Source: Shewanella polaris (GTDB taxonomy: Bacteria > Pseudomonadota > Gammaproteobacteria > Enterobacterales > Shewanellaceae). From it: a DNA stretch of 64,000 bases. Positions 17,194 through 25,988 of the stretch are shown here, one piece after another. A program made the position numbers and the translations under genes. The stretch lies in NCBI RefSeq assembly GCF_006385555.1, contig NZ_CP041036.1:62001-126000 (forward strand). The letters run 5' to 3'. The notes under the pieces are model-generated. The model saw only the letters and a list, made by a program, of their open reading frames with translations, was not told where the DNA came from and ran no database searches. The stretch's first letter is position 1. Each line of letters opens with the position of its first letter.

Positions 17194-18186
17194 ATGAAGA
17201 AATTTTGTGTTGTATTATTTGCCCTATTTGCTGTGGTAACACAGGCATATGCGGCAAATTCTGTTAAGTATAATAAAGAGTTGGATGGGTTTGATTATCC
17301 ATTTGATGTTAAGACATTTAATTTTAATTCTCAAGATAAAGATTTAAAAATGCGCTACATGGATGTGGGCGATAAACGCGCAGAAAAAGTCATCGTGTTA
17401 TTACATGGCAAAAATTTTTCAGGCTACTATTGGGACCGCGTGGCAAACGACCTGCTAAAAAGAAACTACCGAGTCATTATTCCAGATCAAATCGGCTTTG
17501 GTAAATCTTCAAAACCTGAGGCTTATCAGTATAGTTTCGGCCAATTAGCCTTAAATACCAAGTTATTATTGGACAGTTTAGATATCAAAAAATTTGATCT
17601 TGTTGGTCACTCAATGGGTGGCATGTTAGCGACTACATTTACGGCTAACTATACTAATGCCGTGAATAAATTGATTCTGATTAACCCTATTGGTTTAGAA
17701 GATTACGGCAAATATGTGCAGTTTAAAGATGTTAACTTTTTTTATAAAAATGAGCTCGCTAAAACACTCGACAAAGCGAGAAACTATCAGAAGAAAAATT
17801 ATTATGATGGCAAGTGGTCAAGCGAATACGAGAAACTTTTAGTGCCTTTGAAAGGCATGCTTGCTGGTGATGATTGGAAGATCGTAGCTTGGAATAATGC
17901 ATTAACTTATGGTCCGATTTTCTCAGAAAACATTGTCGATAGGTTTTCACAAATTAACAATGAAACTGTGCTGATTATAGGCACCAGAGATAAAACCGGC
18001 CCAGGTAGAGGATGGTTAAAAGAAGGTGTAACCAGACAATTAGGCGAATATCAAAAACTCGGCGTTAATGCTCATAATTTGATTAAAGGCTCAGTGCTTA
18101 TTGAGTTGCCAGGATTAGGTCACATGCCGCAATTTGAAGACTATGATGCTTTTATAAAAGCATTCCATCAGGCGCTTGATAAATAA
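17194..18186 (+). CDS. Secreted alpha/beta hydrolase
   Basis: 330 residues. A Sec signal peptide (MKKFCVVLFALFAVVTQAYA) predicts export to the periplasm. The fold is alpha/beta hydrolase with an oxyanion LLHGKNFSGYYW segment, the nucleophile elbow VGHSMGG (Ser140), a probable acid in LIIGTRDKTGPG and the catalytic His in LGHMPQFED near residue 310. The substrate is unknown; candidates are esters or lactones. It starts after AAGAGAG. It lies 68 bases after the FNT-family gene and a terminator follows, so the two may share a transcript. Confidence 0.85.
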   Translation: MKKFCVVLFALFAVVTQAYAANSVKYNKELDGFDYPFDVKTFNFNSQDKDLKMRYMDVGDKRAEKVIVLLHGKNFSGYYWDRVANDLLKRNYRVIIPDQIGFGKSSKPEAYQYSFGQLALNTKLLLDSLDIKKFDLVGHSMGGMLATTFTANYTNAVNKLILINPIGLEDYGKYVQFKDVNFFYKNELAKTLDKARNYQKKNYYDGKWSSEYEKLLVPLKGMLAGDDWKIVAWNNALTYGPIFSENIVDRFSQINNETVLIIGTRDKTGPGRGWLKEGVTRQLGEYQKLGVNAHNLIKGSVLIELPGLGHMPQFEDYDAFIKAFHQALDK

Positions 18187-18309
18187 TAAATACCCAAACA
18201 GATTATCTGTAGCTTGTTGGCCAGTGAGTGTTTTATTTTATTCATTGCCTCTTAACCAGATGACAGCGAGAAATATAAATACTTACCGACGCCTTTAACG
18301 TTAGAACTG

Positions 18310-18340
18310 CACTCCAAGGTTATTCCTCGGGGTGTTTTTT
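18310..18340 (+). terminator. Terminator after the alpha/beta hydrolase gene
   Basis: Imperfect 10-bp stem CACTCCAAGG / CCTCGGGGTG (one mismatch, one G-U pair), 5-nt loop, then six T residues. Confidence 0.7.
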
Positions 18341-18760
18341 ATGTCAGGTATAAAATAAACACAACATTAATAAAATCGATAAGTCAGATTCAACGGCCTC
18401 TCTACATCTTAAATTAACCAATACCCATTACATTCATTATTTGTTCAGTAAGAGCACATTACGCATGTTGCTTAAGGTGAATTAATATCGAAATGGTGGT
18501 TGCCATCTTAATGAATTCAATGCTGCAGTGGAATGCATAAATCGATTCTGTTGCACGTGCCAAAATCAAGTTATTTAGCGCTAAAGCTATCGACTTAGGG
18601 TAAGTCTATACACCAAATATAAACCAACTTAAGTGTCATTACTGAACAAAACGTTGTCTTAAAAGCTTGCCTTTGATTAACCCTATTTGATTTCCCGCTG
18701 TTTGATGAAGAAATTCGTTAGCTGGATTGGTGATCTTGGTTGGTTTCAAACCATCCCCAG
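18341..18760. other. Gene-free stretch upstream of FDH operon 2
   Basis: 420 bases with many stops in all frames. There is no recognisable insertion sequence end and no ORF with a ribosome site. The 3' part leads into the candidate CRP and FNR-type sites described separately. Confidence 0.5.
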
Positions 18761-18776
18761 TGTGATCTAACTGACA
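18761..18776. promoter_or_regulatory. Candidate CRP site upstream of FDH operon 2
   Basis: TGTGATCTAACTGACA, close to the TGTGA-N6-TCACA consensus (left half perfect, right half 3 of 5), 191 bases before the fdhX copy 2 start. CRP is the main activator of anaerobic respiration in Shewanella. The match is moderate. Confidence 0.5.
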
Positions 18777-18810
18777 TTTCTAGATTTTTTATTAATTAAC
18801 TACTGAGTTT

Positions 18811-18824
18811 CTAATGTAGATCAA
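18811..18824. promoter_or_regulatory. Candidate FNR/EtrA-type site upstream of FDH operon 2
   Basis: CTAATGTAGATCAA matches TTGAT-N4-ATCAA at 8 of 10 defined bases, with a perfect right half. It lies 35 bases after the CRP-like site. It is suggestive only. Confidence 0.35.
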
Positions 18825-18966
18825 ATAAACAAATCTCCATTGTTTCTACTATGGCTCCGAAAATAATCACTACCTACTATGAAGTAGTATTTATTCAATA
18901 TTATACAACAAGAATGCAACCTCTATGAGGTGCGGCAGAAGACAATCGTTTTCGATGGGAGATTAA

Positions 18967-19164
18967 ATGAGTAAGCAACAACCTGATTTAAATCGTAGAT
19001 CTTTGCTGAAAGCTATCACTCTTGGTGGTACAGCAAGTGTCGCGATTGCCGTGACAGGCATTAAGGTTGCCCAAGCAACTGAAAAAAGTGCTAGCACTTC
19101 GCACACTAATGGCTATCAAGAAACGGCCCACATCAACAGTTATTACGATAGCTTACGCGGCTAG
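18967..19164 (+). CDS. fdhX: FdhX, small twin-arginine formate dehydrogenase protein (copy 2)
   Basis: 65 residues, the same length as copy 1. The twin-arginine leader is LNRRSLLKAITLGGTASVA. The tail YQETAHINSYYDSLRG keeps the copy 1 pattern while the middle has diverged, which points to selection on the tail. TGGGAGA precedes the ATG. It opens the second FDH operon, 18 bases before fdhA. Confidence 0.8.
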   Translation: MSKQQPDLNRRSLLKAITLGGTASVAIAVTGIKVAQATEKSASTSHTNGYQETAHINSYYDSLRG

Positions 19165-19182
19165 TTTAGGAGAATTTAAGCG

Positions 19183-22041
19183 ATGAAATTAACTCGCAAG
19201 TCAATCACGGCTCCTACCAATGAAGCTTCAAGTAAGCTTGGTATTAATCGTCGTCAATTTATAAAACAAATGGGTATTGCTACCGGTGGTATTGCGGCTG
19301 CATCAATGATGGGCACAGGCATGATCCGTCGTGCTGAAGCGAAAGATGTACCCTACGATGCACCAACAGAAATCAAGCGCACTATATGTAGTGCTTGTGC
19401 GGTAGGGTGTGGTTTATACGCTGAAGTACAAAATGGCGTGTGGACAGGCCAAGAACCTGCATTCGACCATCCATTCAATGCTGGCGGACATTGTGCCAAA
19501 GGTGCTGCATTACGCGAACATGGCCATGGCGAAAAACGCGTTAAATACCCAATGAAATTGGTTGGCGGCAAGTGGAAAAAAATATCTTGGGAGCAAGCTT
19601 TTAACGAAGTGGGTGACAAGATGTTGGATATTCGTAAAGAGTCTGGTCCTGATTCAATTTACTTTATGGGTAGTGCTAAGTTTTCGAACGAAGGCTGCTA
19701 TATGTATCGCAAATTTGCAGCAATGTGGGGTACGAACAATATCGACCACTGTGCGCGTATTTGTCACTCTACCACGGTAGCCGGTGTTGCTAACACTTGG
19801 GGCTACGGTGCGCAAACCAACTCTTTCAATGATATTCAAAACGCCAATGCAATCTTTTTTATCGGTTCTAATCCTGCCGAGGCGCATCCAGTTGCAATGC
19901 AACATATCTTGATCGCGAAAGAGAAAAACAACGCTAAAATAATTGTTGTAGATCCACGCTTTACTCGTACTGCTGCACATGCAGACTTACATTGTGGCCT
20001 ACGTCCTGGTACTGACATCCCGTTTATTTACGGTATGTTATGGCACATCTTTGAAAACGGTTGGGAAGATAAAACCTTTATCCAAGAACGTGTTTTCGAA
20101 ATGGAATCTATTCGTGCAGAAGCCAAGAAGTTCCCACCAAAAGAAGTAGCCAGTATCACAGGTTGTAGCGAAGAAGAGGTTTACCAAGCTGCGAAACTGA
20201 TGGCCGATAACCGTCCAGGTACTGTTATTTGGTGTATGGGTGGTACTCAGCATCACGTCGGTAATGCTAACACTCGCGCTTATTGTATTTTACAACTTGC
20301 ACTTGGCAACATGGGTGTATCAGGTGGTGGTACTAACATTTTCCGTGGTCACGATAATGTGCAGGGTGCGACTGACTTAGGTTTATTATTCGATAATTTA
20401 CCAGGTTATTACGGGTTAACTTCTGGAGCATGGGCACATTGGACCAATGTTTGGAGCCTAGATTTAGATTGGGTTAAATCACGCTTTGATCAAAACGAAT
20501 ATTTAGGCAGTTTGCCAATCAACACTCCGGGTATTCCATGTTCTCGCTGGCATGATGGTGTGTTAGAAAGCGCTGAGAATTTAACTCAAAAAGACAATAT
20601 TCGTATGGGTTTCTTCTGGGGACAGTCAGTTAACACCGAAACCCGCCAGAATGATGTTCGTGATGCACTAGACAAGATGGACACTGTGGTTGTAGTTGAT
20701 CCATTCCCAACCATGGCAGCCGTTATGCACCGTCGTACAGATGGCGTGTACTTGTTACCTGCAACGACTCAATACGAAACAGAGGGTTCAGTCTCTAACT
20801 CTGGTCGTAGCCAACAATGGCGTGAAAAAGTGATCGAGCCATTATTTGAATCGAAAACTGACCTTGAAATTATGTACCGCTTATCGCAAAAGCTTGGCTT
20901 TGATAAAGAGTACACCAAGCGTATCGCTAAAGATGCCAATGACATGCTAGTGATAGAAGACGTGACTCGCGAAATTAACCGCGGTATGTGGACTATTGGT
21001 ATGACAGGCCAAAGCCCTGAGCGTATTAAACTGCACACCCAAAACTGGGGATTATTCAGCAATAAAACGTTGGAAGCTCCTGGTGGCGAAGTTAAAGGTG
21101 AAACTTATGGTTTGCCTTGGCCATGTTGGGGTACGCCAGAACAGAAACACCCAGGTACACAAATTCTGTATGACACAAGTAAACATGTGTCAAAGGGTGG
21201 TGGTAACTTCCGTGCCCGTTTCGGCGTTGAATACCAAGGCGAGAATCTGTTAGCAGACGGCAGCTTTTCTAAAGGTGCTGAAATTGAAGATGGTTATCCA
21301 GAGTTCACTGCAGACATGCTTAAGCAGCTTGGCTGGTGGGATGATTTAACGGCCGAAGAGAAACAACACGCTGAAGGTAATAACTGGAAAACCGATATTT
21401 CTGGCGGTATACAGCGTGTCGCTGTTAAACATGGTTGTACTCCTTACGGTAATGCTAAAGCACGTTGTATCGTGTGGAATTTCCCTGATCAGGTGCCTAT
21501 TCACCGCGAACCACTGTATACACCACGTCGTGACTTAGTGAGTAAATATCCAACTTACGATGATATGCGAGTTTATCGTTTACCAACTTTATATAAAACA
21601 ATTCAACAGCATGATAGTTCAGTTAAATATCCATTAATACTGACATCTGGTCGTTTGGTTGAATATGAAGGTGGTGGTGAAGAGTCGCGTTCTAACCCTT
21701 GGCTTGCAGAACTACAGCAAGAAATGTTTGTTGAAATGAACCCTGCAGATGCTGCTGATCGCGGTTTGCGTGATGGTGACTCAATATGGTTAGAAGGTGC
21801 TGAAGGCGGACGCATTAAGATTAAGGCGATGGTAACTCCACGCGTTAAGCCTGGTGTGACTTGGATGCCATATCACTTTGCTGGCGTAATGCACGGCGAA
21901 AGTTTAGCGGCTAATTACCCTGAAGGCACAGTGCCTTTCGTTATCGGTGAATCAGCGAACACTGCAATGACTTATGGTTATGACCCTGTGACTCAAATGC
22001 AGGAAACCAAGGCGTCGCTTTGTCAGATTGAAAAAGCGTAA
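19183..22041 (+). CDS. fdhA: Formate dehydrogenase catalytic subunit alpha (copy 2)
   Basis: 952 residues; AGGAGAA precedes the ATG. Layout as in copy 1: Tat leader INRRQFIKQMGIATGG, [4Fe-4S] ligands Cys69, Cys72, Cys76 and Cys104, the active-site loop CARICHSTT with Cys194 as metal ligand, and the C-terminal molybdopterin-binding domain ending near residue 945. It differs from copy 1 by CSACAVGCG against CSHCSVGCG around the cluster, a one-residue longer N-terminus, one extra residue near 245 (EKNNAKI) and many scattered changes. It is a cysteine enzyme with no in-frame TGA. Two isoenzymes with different expression or metal preference (Mo or W) are plausible but not shown by sequence. Confidence 0.95.
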   Translation: MKLTRKSITAPTNEASSKLGINRRQFIKQMGIATGGIAAASMMGTGMIRRAEAKDVPYDAPTEIKRTICSACAVGCGLYAEVQNGVWTGQEPAFDHPFNAGGHCAKGAALREHGHGEKRVKYPMKLVGGKWKKISWEQAFNEVGDKMLDIRKESGPDSIYFMGSAKFSNEGCYMYRKFAAMWGTNNIDHCARICHSTTVAGVANTWGYGAQTNSFNDIQNANAIFFIGSNPAEAHPVAMQHILIAKEKNNAKIIVVDPRFTRTAAHADLHCGLRPGTDIPFIYGMLWHIFENGWEDKTFIQERVFEMESIRAEAKKFPPKEVASITGCSEEEVYQAAKLMADNRPGTVIWCMGGTQHHVGNANTRAYCILQLALGNMGVSGGGTNIFRGHDNVQGATDLGLLFDNLPGYYGLTSGAWAHWTNVWSLDLDWVKSRFDQNEYLGSLPINTPGIPCSRWHDGVLESAENLTQKDNIRMGFFWGQSVNTETRQNDVRDALDKMDTVVVVDPFPTMAAVMHRRTDGVYLLPATTQYETEGSVSNSGRSQQWREKVIEPLFESKTDLEIMYRLSQKLGFDKEYTKRIAKDANDMLVIEDVTREINRGMWTIGMTGQSPERIKLHTQNWGLFSNKTLEAPGGEVKGETYGLPWPCWGTPEQKHPGTQILYDTSKHVSKGGGNFRARFGVEYQGENLLADGSFSKGAEIEDGYPEFTADMLKQLGWWDDLTAEEKQHAEGNNWKTDISGGIQRVAVKHGCTPYGNAKARCIVWNFPDQVPIHREPLYTPRRDLVSKYPTYDDMRVYRLPTLYKTIQQHDSSVKYPLILTSGRLVEYEGGGEESRSNPWLAELQQEMFVEMNPADAADRGLRDGDSIWLEGAEGGRIKIKAMVTPRVKPGVTWMPYHFAGVMHGESLAANYPEGTVPFVIGESANTAMTYGYDPVTQMQETKASLCQIEKA

Positions 22042-22069
22042 TTGCAGTTAAGCGAGGAGAATTGCCAAA

Positions 22070-22666
22070 ATGGCTACAATGAAATTTCTATGTGATACCA
22101 AGCGCTGCATCGAATGTAATGGCTGTGTCACCGCATGTAAAAACGAAAACGACTCTGCTTTAGAGTGGGGTATTCAACGTCGCCGCGTGGTGACATTAAA
22201 CGATGGTGTTCCTGGTGAAGCGTCAATTTCAGTCGCATGTATGCATTGTTCTGATGCTCCATGTATGGCTGTATGTCCGGCCGATTGTTTCTACCGTACC
22301 GAAGACGGCATAGTGCTACACAACAAAGATACCTGTATTGGTTGTGGCTACTGTTTTTATGCTTGTCCATTTGGTGCACCACAGTTCCCTAAAAAGACTG
22401 CATTTGGTAGTCGCGGAAAAATGGATAAATGTACTTTCTGTGCTGGTGGCCCAGAAGAAGATCATTCTGAAGCTGAGCGCCAAAAATACGGTTCTAACCG
22501 TATTGCGGAAGGTAAATTACCAATGTGTGCCGAGTTGTGTGCGACTAAAGCATTGCTTGCGGGCGACGCCAATATCGTGTCTGACATTTATCGTCAGCGC
22601 ATGGCTACACGTGGTAATCCAAATGCCATTTGGGGTTATGATCCTAAAACGGGTGAATCAGTCTAA
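22070..22666 (+). CDS. fdhB: Formate dehydrogenase iron-sulfur subunit (copy 2)
   Basis: 198 residues, about 95 % identical to copy 1 by my count of 10 differences, all but two in the last 60 residues or conservative. The same four Cys clusters are kept (Cys13, Cys16, Cys19, Cys23; CMHCSDAPCMAVCP; CIGCGYCFYACP; CTFCAG with MCAELC). GAGGAGAA precedes the ATG. Its closeness to copy 1, compared with FdhA, suggests strong constraint or recent sequence exchange. Confidence 0.95.
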   Translation: MATMKFLCDTKRCIECNGCVTACKNENDSALEWGIQRRRVVTLNDGVPGEASISVACMHCSDAPCMAVCPADCFYRTEDGIVLHNKDTCIGCGYCFYACPFGAPQFPKKTAFGSRGKMDKCTFCAGGPEEDHSEAERQKYGSNRIAEGKLPMCAELCATKALLAGDANIVSDIYRQRMATRGNPNAIWGYDPKTGESV

Positions 22667-22676
22667 TTAGAGCATG

Positions 22677-22698
22677 GGCTGCGACTTTGTTCGCAGCC
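22677..22698 (+). other. fdhB-fdhC intercistronic hairpin (copy 2)
   Basis: Stem GGCTGCGA / TCGCAGCC, identical to copy 1 at 11925, with loop CTTTGT instead of CGTGT. No T-run. A conserved stem with a variable loop supports an RNA role such as processing or differential stability. Confidence 0.6.
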
Positions 22699-22714
22699 AT
22701 ATAAAGGAGTGACA

Positions 22715-23731
22715 ATGTTAACTTTAACGTTAAACAAATCATTGCGCAGAATATTTGCTCTATTAGTTCTGTGTATGGGATTGGGATTTGCTACATCGTC
22801 GGTGTATGCCGCCGATGAAAAATCAAGTCAAGAACAAGCAAGGTCGATGACTGGAGATGCAGATCTCTGGCGTGACATAAAAGCGGGTAAAGCTGGCTAT
22901 AGTACATATAAAGGCGTAGACGCAGGTGTGTTGGTAAACGTTGCAGGTAACGAAGGTAAAGAATTACGAAATACTTACCTTAAGCCTGTATTCGCTTTCG
23001 CTTTTGTCGGCGTTTTTGCCGCTTTTCTCGTGTTTTACTTTGTGAATGGCCCAGCTACGCTGAGTAAAGGCTTTTCGGGTAAATTGGTATTTCGTTGGAG
23101 CAAAGCTGATCTGTGGATACATTGGATTCTGGCCATATCGTGCTTAGTTTTGATGTTAACCGGTTTAGTCATTATGCTTGGACGGCATTTTATCGCCCCT
23201 TATGTCGGAGACGGTATTTGGGCGGCAACAATTGCATTCAGCAAGTTTAGCCATGATTGGTCAGGCCCTATATTTATGGTGTCTTGGTTAGTGTGTGTTA
23301 TTAAGTGGATGCCGTTACAAACTATTAAACTGTATGATTTAAAATGGTTTTTAGTGGTTGGTGGTTACATTAACTTTGGTCCGTTTAAAGGCAAACACCC
23401 AGACAGTGGTTTTGCCAATGCGGGTGAAAAAATGTGGTTCTGGAGTTTAACTATTTTTGGTTTTTGCATCAGTGTCACTGGGGTTATGTTAGTTTTCCCT
23501 ATGCTTGATTTACCTCGCATTTGGTCAATGCTCGCTCTGCTTATACATGGTGTTAGCGCAGTGGTTATTGTCGCGTTTACCATAGTGCATATTTGGATGG
23601 CAACTGTACTCAGCGAAGGCGGTATGGAATGTATGGTTTCAGGTTATTGCGACGAAAACTGGGCTTCACAGCATCACAACTTGTGGTACGACGAAATCAA
23701 AGCTAATGGTACGTTAAAATACAAAGAATAA
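22715..23731 (+). CDS. fdhC: Formate dehydrogenase cytochrome b556 subunit (copy 2)
   Basis: 338 residues from ATG 22715, with AAAGGAG in front. It has the same structure as copy 1: signal peptide ending SSVYA, then membrane helices with ADLWIHWILAISC, GRHFIAPY and TIVHIWMA. The first 12 residues and the last 40 residues are identical or nearly identical to copy 1, while the segment around residues 35-75 and the helix near 250-275 differ. It closes operon 2. Confidence 0.93.
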   Translation: MLTLTLNKSLRRIFALLVLCMGLGFATSSVYAADEKSSQEQARSMTGDADLWRDIKAGKAGYSTYKGVDAGVLVNVAGNEGKELRNTYLKPVFAFAFVGVFAAFLVFYFVNGPATLSKGFSGKLVFRWSKADLWIHWILAISCLVLMLTGLVIMLGRHFIAPYVGDGIWAATIAFSKFSHDWSGPIFMVSWLVCVIKWMPLQTIKLYDLKWFLVVGGYINFGPFKGKHPDSGFANAGEKMWFWSLTIFGFCISVTGVMLVFPMLDLPRIWSMLALLIHGVSAVVIVAFTIVHIWMATVLSEGGMECMVSGYCDENWASQHHNLWYDEIKANGTLKYKE

Positions 23732-23775
23732 ACGGGTAAAACGAGTGTAAACACACTTGTTAACTGCATAAATAA

Positions 23776-23811
23776 AACACCTTGTTAGGTCACTAACAAG
23801 GTGTTTTTTTT
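23776..23811 (+). terminator. Terminator of FDH operon 2
   Basis: Stem AACACCTTGTTA / TAACAAGGTGTT followed by eight T residues, almost the same as the terminator of operon 1. Confidence 0.9.
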
Positions 23812-23844
23812 ATTGAAAATAATGCAAAGTAATTAAAACGTGTA

Positions 23845-24309
23845 ATGGGTGGTTTTATGAAATATAAATGCGATCTTGGAACGATATCAGACATTGTATC
23901 TGTATTGGCGCAAGTACCTGAATTTGGTCCTGAAATCTCTGCAGACATCATTGAAAAGAGACTGGCAGAGAAAAAACATCTCATTTTAATTGCTCGGTAC
24001 CATAACGTTCCTGTTGGTTTTAAATTGGGTTACGAGTTAACTGATGGTCTGTTTTACAGTTGGTTAGGCGGTGTTGCACCTGAACATCGAAAAATGAAAG
24101 TGGCTTCTCAACTGCGTTTACTTCAGGAATCATGGGCAATTGAAAATGGTTTTAACACTATTAGGGTTAAATCTATGAATCAGTTTCCGGCTATGCTGCA
24201 AATGCTTATTGCGAGTGGTTATCAAATTTGTGGATATGAAAATAATGGCTCGATTACGAGTAGTAAAATTGAATTTATAAAATGCTTATCATCACAACAA
24301 CCAGAGTAA
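23845..24309 (+). CDS. GNAT-family N-acetyltransferase
   Basis: 154 residues (an ATG at 23857 gives 150 and is equally possible; neither has a strong ribosome site). The central segment SWLGGVAPEHRKMKVASQLRLLQESWAIENGF is the GNAT acetyl-CoA-binding motif A (V-x-P-E-H-R-x-x-x-V-A). The substrate is unknown. It follows the FDH operon 2 terminator by about 35 bases and is transcribed in the same direction, probably from its own promoter. Confidence 0.8.
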   Translation: MGGFMKYKCDLGTISDIVSVLAQVPEFGPEISADIIEKRLAEKKHLILIARYHNVPVGFKLGYELTDGLFYSWLGGVAPEHRKMKVASQLRLLQESWAIENGFNTIRVKSMNQFPAMLQMLIASGYQICGYENNGSITSSKIEFIKCLSSQQPE

Positions 24310-24440
24310 AATATATTGTCGTTTGAATGTCTTTATTGCTTAACTGCTATCGAGATTGTGGATGATAATAATTACTGCAGGGATTCACTTGTCTCAGGTA
24401 GAATGCCTCCTCTTGTATTTTCATTTTTGGATATATTTTA

Positions 24441-25310
24441 ATGCAAATCAATCGCGGACTGCTAACGGCTGTAGGTTGTGTTTTATTGGCTATGATCACC
24501 ATACAGTCTGGTGCATCTTTAGCTAAGCAACTTTTCCCTATCGTTGGGCCTGAAGGCACAACAGCTTTGCGTTTAGGTTTTGCTGCAGCTGTTTTGTGGT
24601 TAGTGTTCCGTCCTTGGCGTGCACTACCTCAGGGCCGAGATTGGCAAAGCATTATTATTTATGGTTTGTGCCTTGGTGGAATGAATATCTTATTTTATCT
24701 TGCGATTGAGCGTATTCCGTTAGGCATTGCTGTCGCGCTTGAGTTTACCGGCCCTCTGGCGGTAGCCTTATTTAGCTCAAAGCGCAAAAGCGATTTGTTT
24801 TGGGTGGCATGCGCCATCGCTGGAATTTTACTTTTACTGCCTAACTTATCTAGTGCGCAAGGTCTTGACCTTAGTGGTGCGTTAATGGCGTTAGGCGCTG
24901 GGGGGTGTTGGGCTGGCTATATTTTGTTTGGTACCCGTACTGGCAAGCAAGGATCGGGTGGTATTACCGTTGCTTTAGGCATGACTGTGGCCGCCATAGT
25001 GCTGGTACCTGTAGGTGCTATGAGCCAGGGATTAGCGTTAATTAGCTGGGAAGTATTACCTCTTGGATTATTGGTTGGTGTGTTATCCAGTGCCTTACCT
25101 TATTCTTTGGAAATGGTGGCCCTAAGAAATATGCCAACACAGGCTTTTAGTGTGCTAATGAGTTTAGAGCCCGCGATAGCCGCATTAGCTGGCTTTATTA
25201 TATTGAGTGAACAACTGACTTTATTGCAGTGGTCTGCCATCGGGTTGGTTATTATCGCATCTATAGGCAGCAGCTTTACCCCTAAAAAAGCCATTGAGAT
25301 GAGCGTGTAA
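24441..25310 (+). CDS. rhtA: Threonine/homoserine exporter RhtA-like (EamA family)
   Basis: 289 residues, ten predicted membrane helices in two EamA halves. It is close to E. coli RhtA along its length, for example SGASLAKQLFPIVGPEGTTALRL and LGIAVALEFTGPLAVALFSSKRKSD. RhtA exports threonine, homoserine and related compounds across the inner membrane. The ATG lies in the usual position with a hydrophobic first helix. It has its own gene space; the emrE-like gene follows after 127 bases. Confidence 0.85.
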   Translation: MQINRGLLTAVGCVLLAMITIQSGASLAKQLFPIVGPEGTTALRLGFAAAVLWLVFRPWRALPQGRDWQSIIIYGLCLGGMNILFYLAIERIPLGIAVALEFTGPLAVALFSSKRKSDLFWVACAIAGILLLLPNLSSAQGLDLSGALMALGAGGCWAGYILFGTRTGKQGSGGITVALGMTVAAIVLVPVGAMSQGLALISWEVLPLGLLVGVLSSALPYSLEMVALRNMPTQAFSVLMSLEPAIAALAGFIILSEQLTLLQWSAIGLVIIASIGSSFTPKKAIEMSV

Positions 25311-25437
25311 TATTAGCGATTAATTTCTTGTCTATCTTTAGTTTCTAATCAATAGATCACACTTTCATTTTTTACTTTTGCTTATCACTATTTAGTCTTT
25401 ATACTGCGCGACTGTTTTGTCTGCGTAGAAAGTAAAA

Positions 25438-25770
25438 ATGAAAAGTTGGATATTTTTAAGTGTGGCTATCTTAACTGAAGTTTTGGCCACTTCAGCGCTT
25501 AAAGCAAGCGATGGATTTTCAAAATTAGCACCTTCAATTGTGGTGGTGGTTGGCTATGTATTATCTTTTTACTTTCTATCGTTAGCGTTAAAAAGTATTC
25601 CTGTTGGTATCGCTTATGCCACTTGGGCTGGGCTTGGAATTGTATTAATCACAGTTATCGCTTGGGTGATGTATGGACAAAAATTAGATGTAGGTGCACT
25701 GGTGGGGATGACGTTAATTCTCGCTGGTGTAGTGGTAATGAACCTATTCTCAAGCGTTACTCCGCATTAA
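25438..25770 (+). CDS. Small multidrug resistance (SMR) transporter, EmrE-like
   Basis: 110 residues, four membrane helices. The SMR-defining glutamate is at position 14 ([14 protein letters not shown]), and the [13 protein letters not shown] segment resembles the EmrE/QacE branch, not the guanidinium (Gdx/SugE) branch. It exports lipophilic quaternary cations by proton antiport as an antiparallel dimer. It is followed by a terminator shared with the convergent yqhD. Confidence 0.85.
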   Translation: MKSWIFLSVAILTEVLATSALKASDGFSKLAPSIVVVVGYVLSFYFLSLALKSIPVGIAYATWAGLGIVLITVIAWVMYGQKLDVGALVGMTLILAGVVVMNLFSSVTPH

Positions 25771-25882
25771 TCGGTAATCATTAACTAGACTCCTTATTAT
25801 CGCTCCTTTGTTTAGTTTCTTTATCTTTATATGGCATTCATTCTTCATATAGGATGCTAATGCGCCACCCGTTTAGGGCAAC

Positions 25883-25924
25883 AAAAAGGGCTTAACAATG
25901 ATAGTCATTGTTAAGCCCTTTTTA
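25883..25924. terminator. Bidirectional terminator between emrE-like gene and yqhD
   Basis: Nearly perfect stem AAAGGGCTTAACAATGA / TCATTGTTAAGCCCTTT with a 3-nt loop, A-run on one side and T-run on the other, midway between convergent genes. Confidence 0.9.
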
Positions 25925-25988
25925 GTTTGAAATATAGCAACTTAATCCCAAACAAATAATGAGTTCATTGTTTGGGTTATAAGCACTA

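Noticed and set aside
18341..18760. Possible degraded insertion sequence upstream of FDH operon 2
   Set aside because: No terminal repeats or transposase fragments could be read; only an intergenic region is supported.
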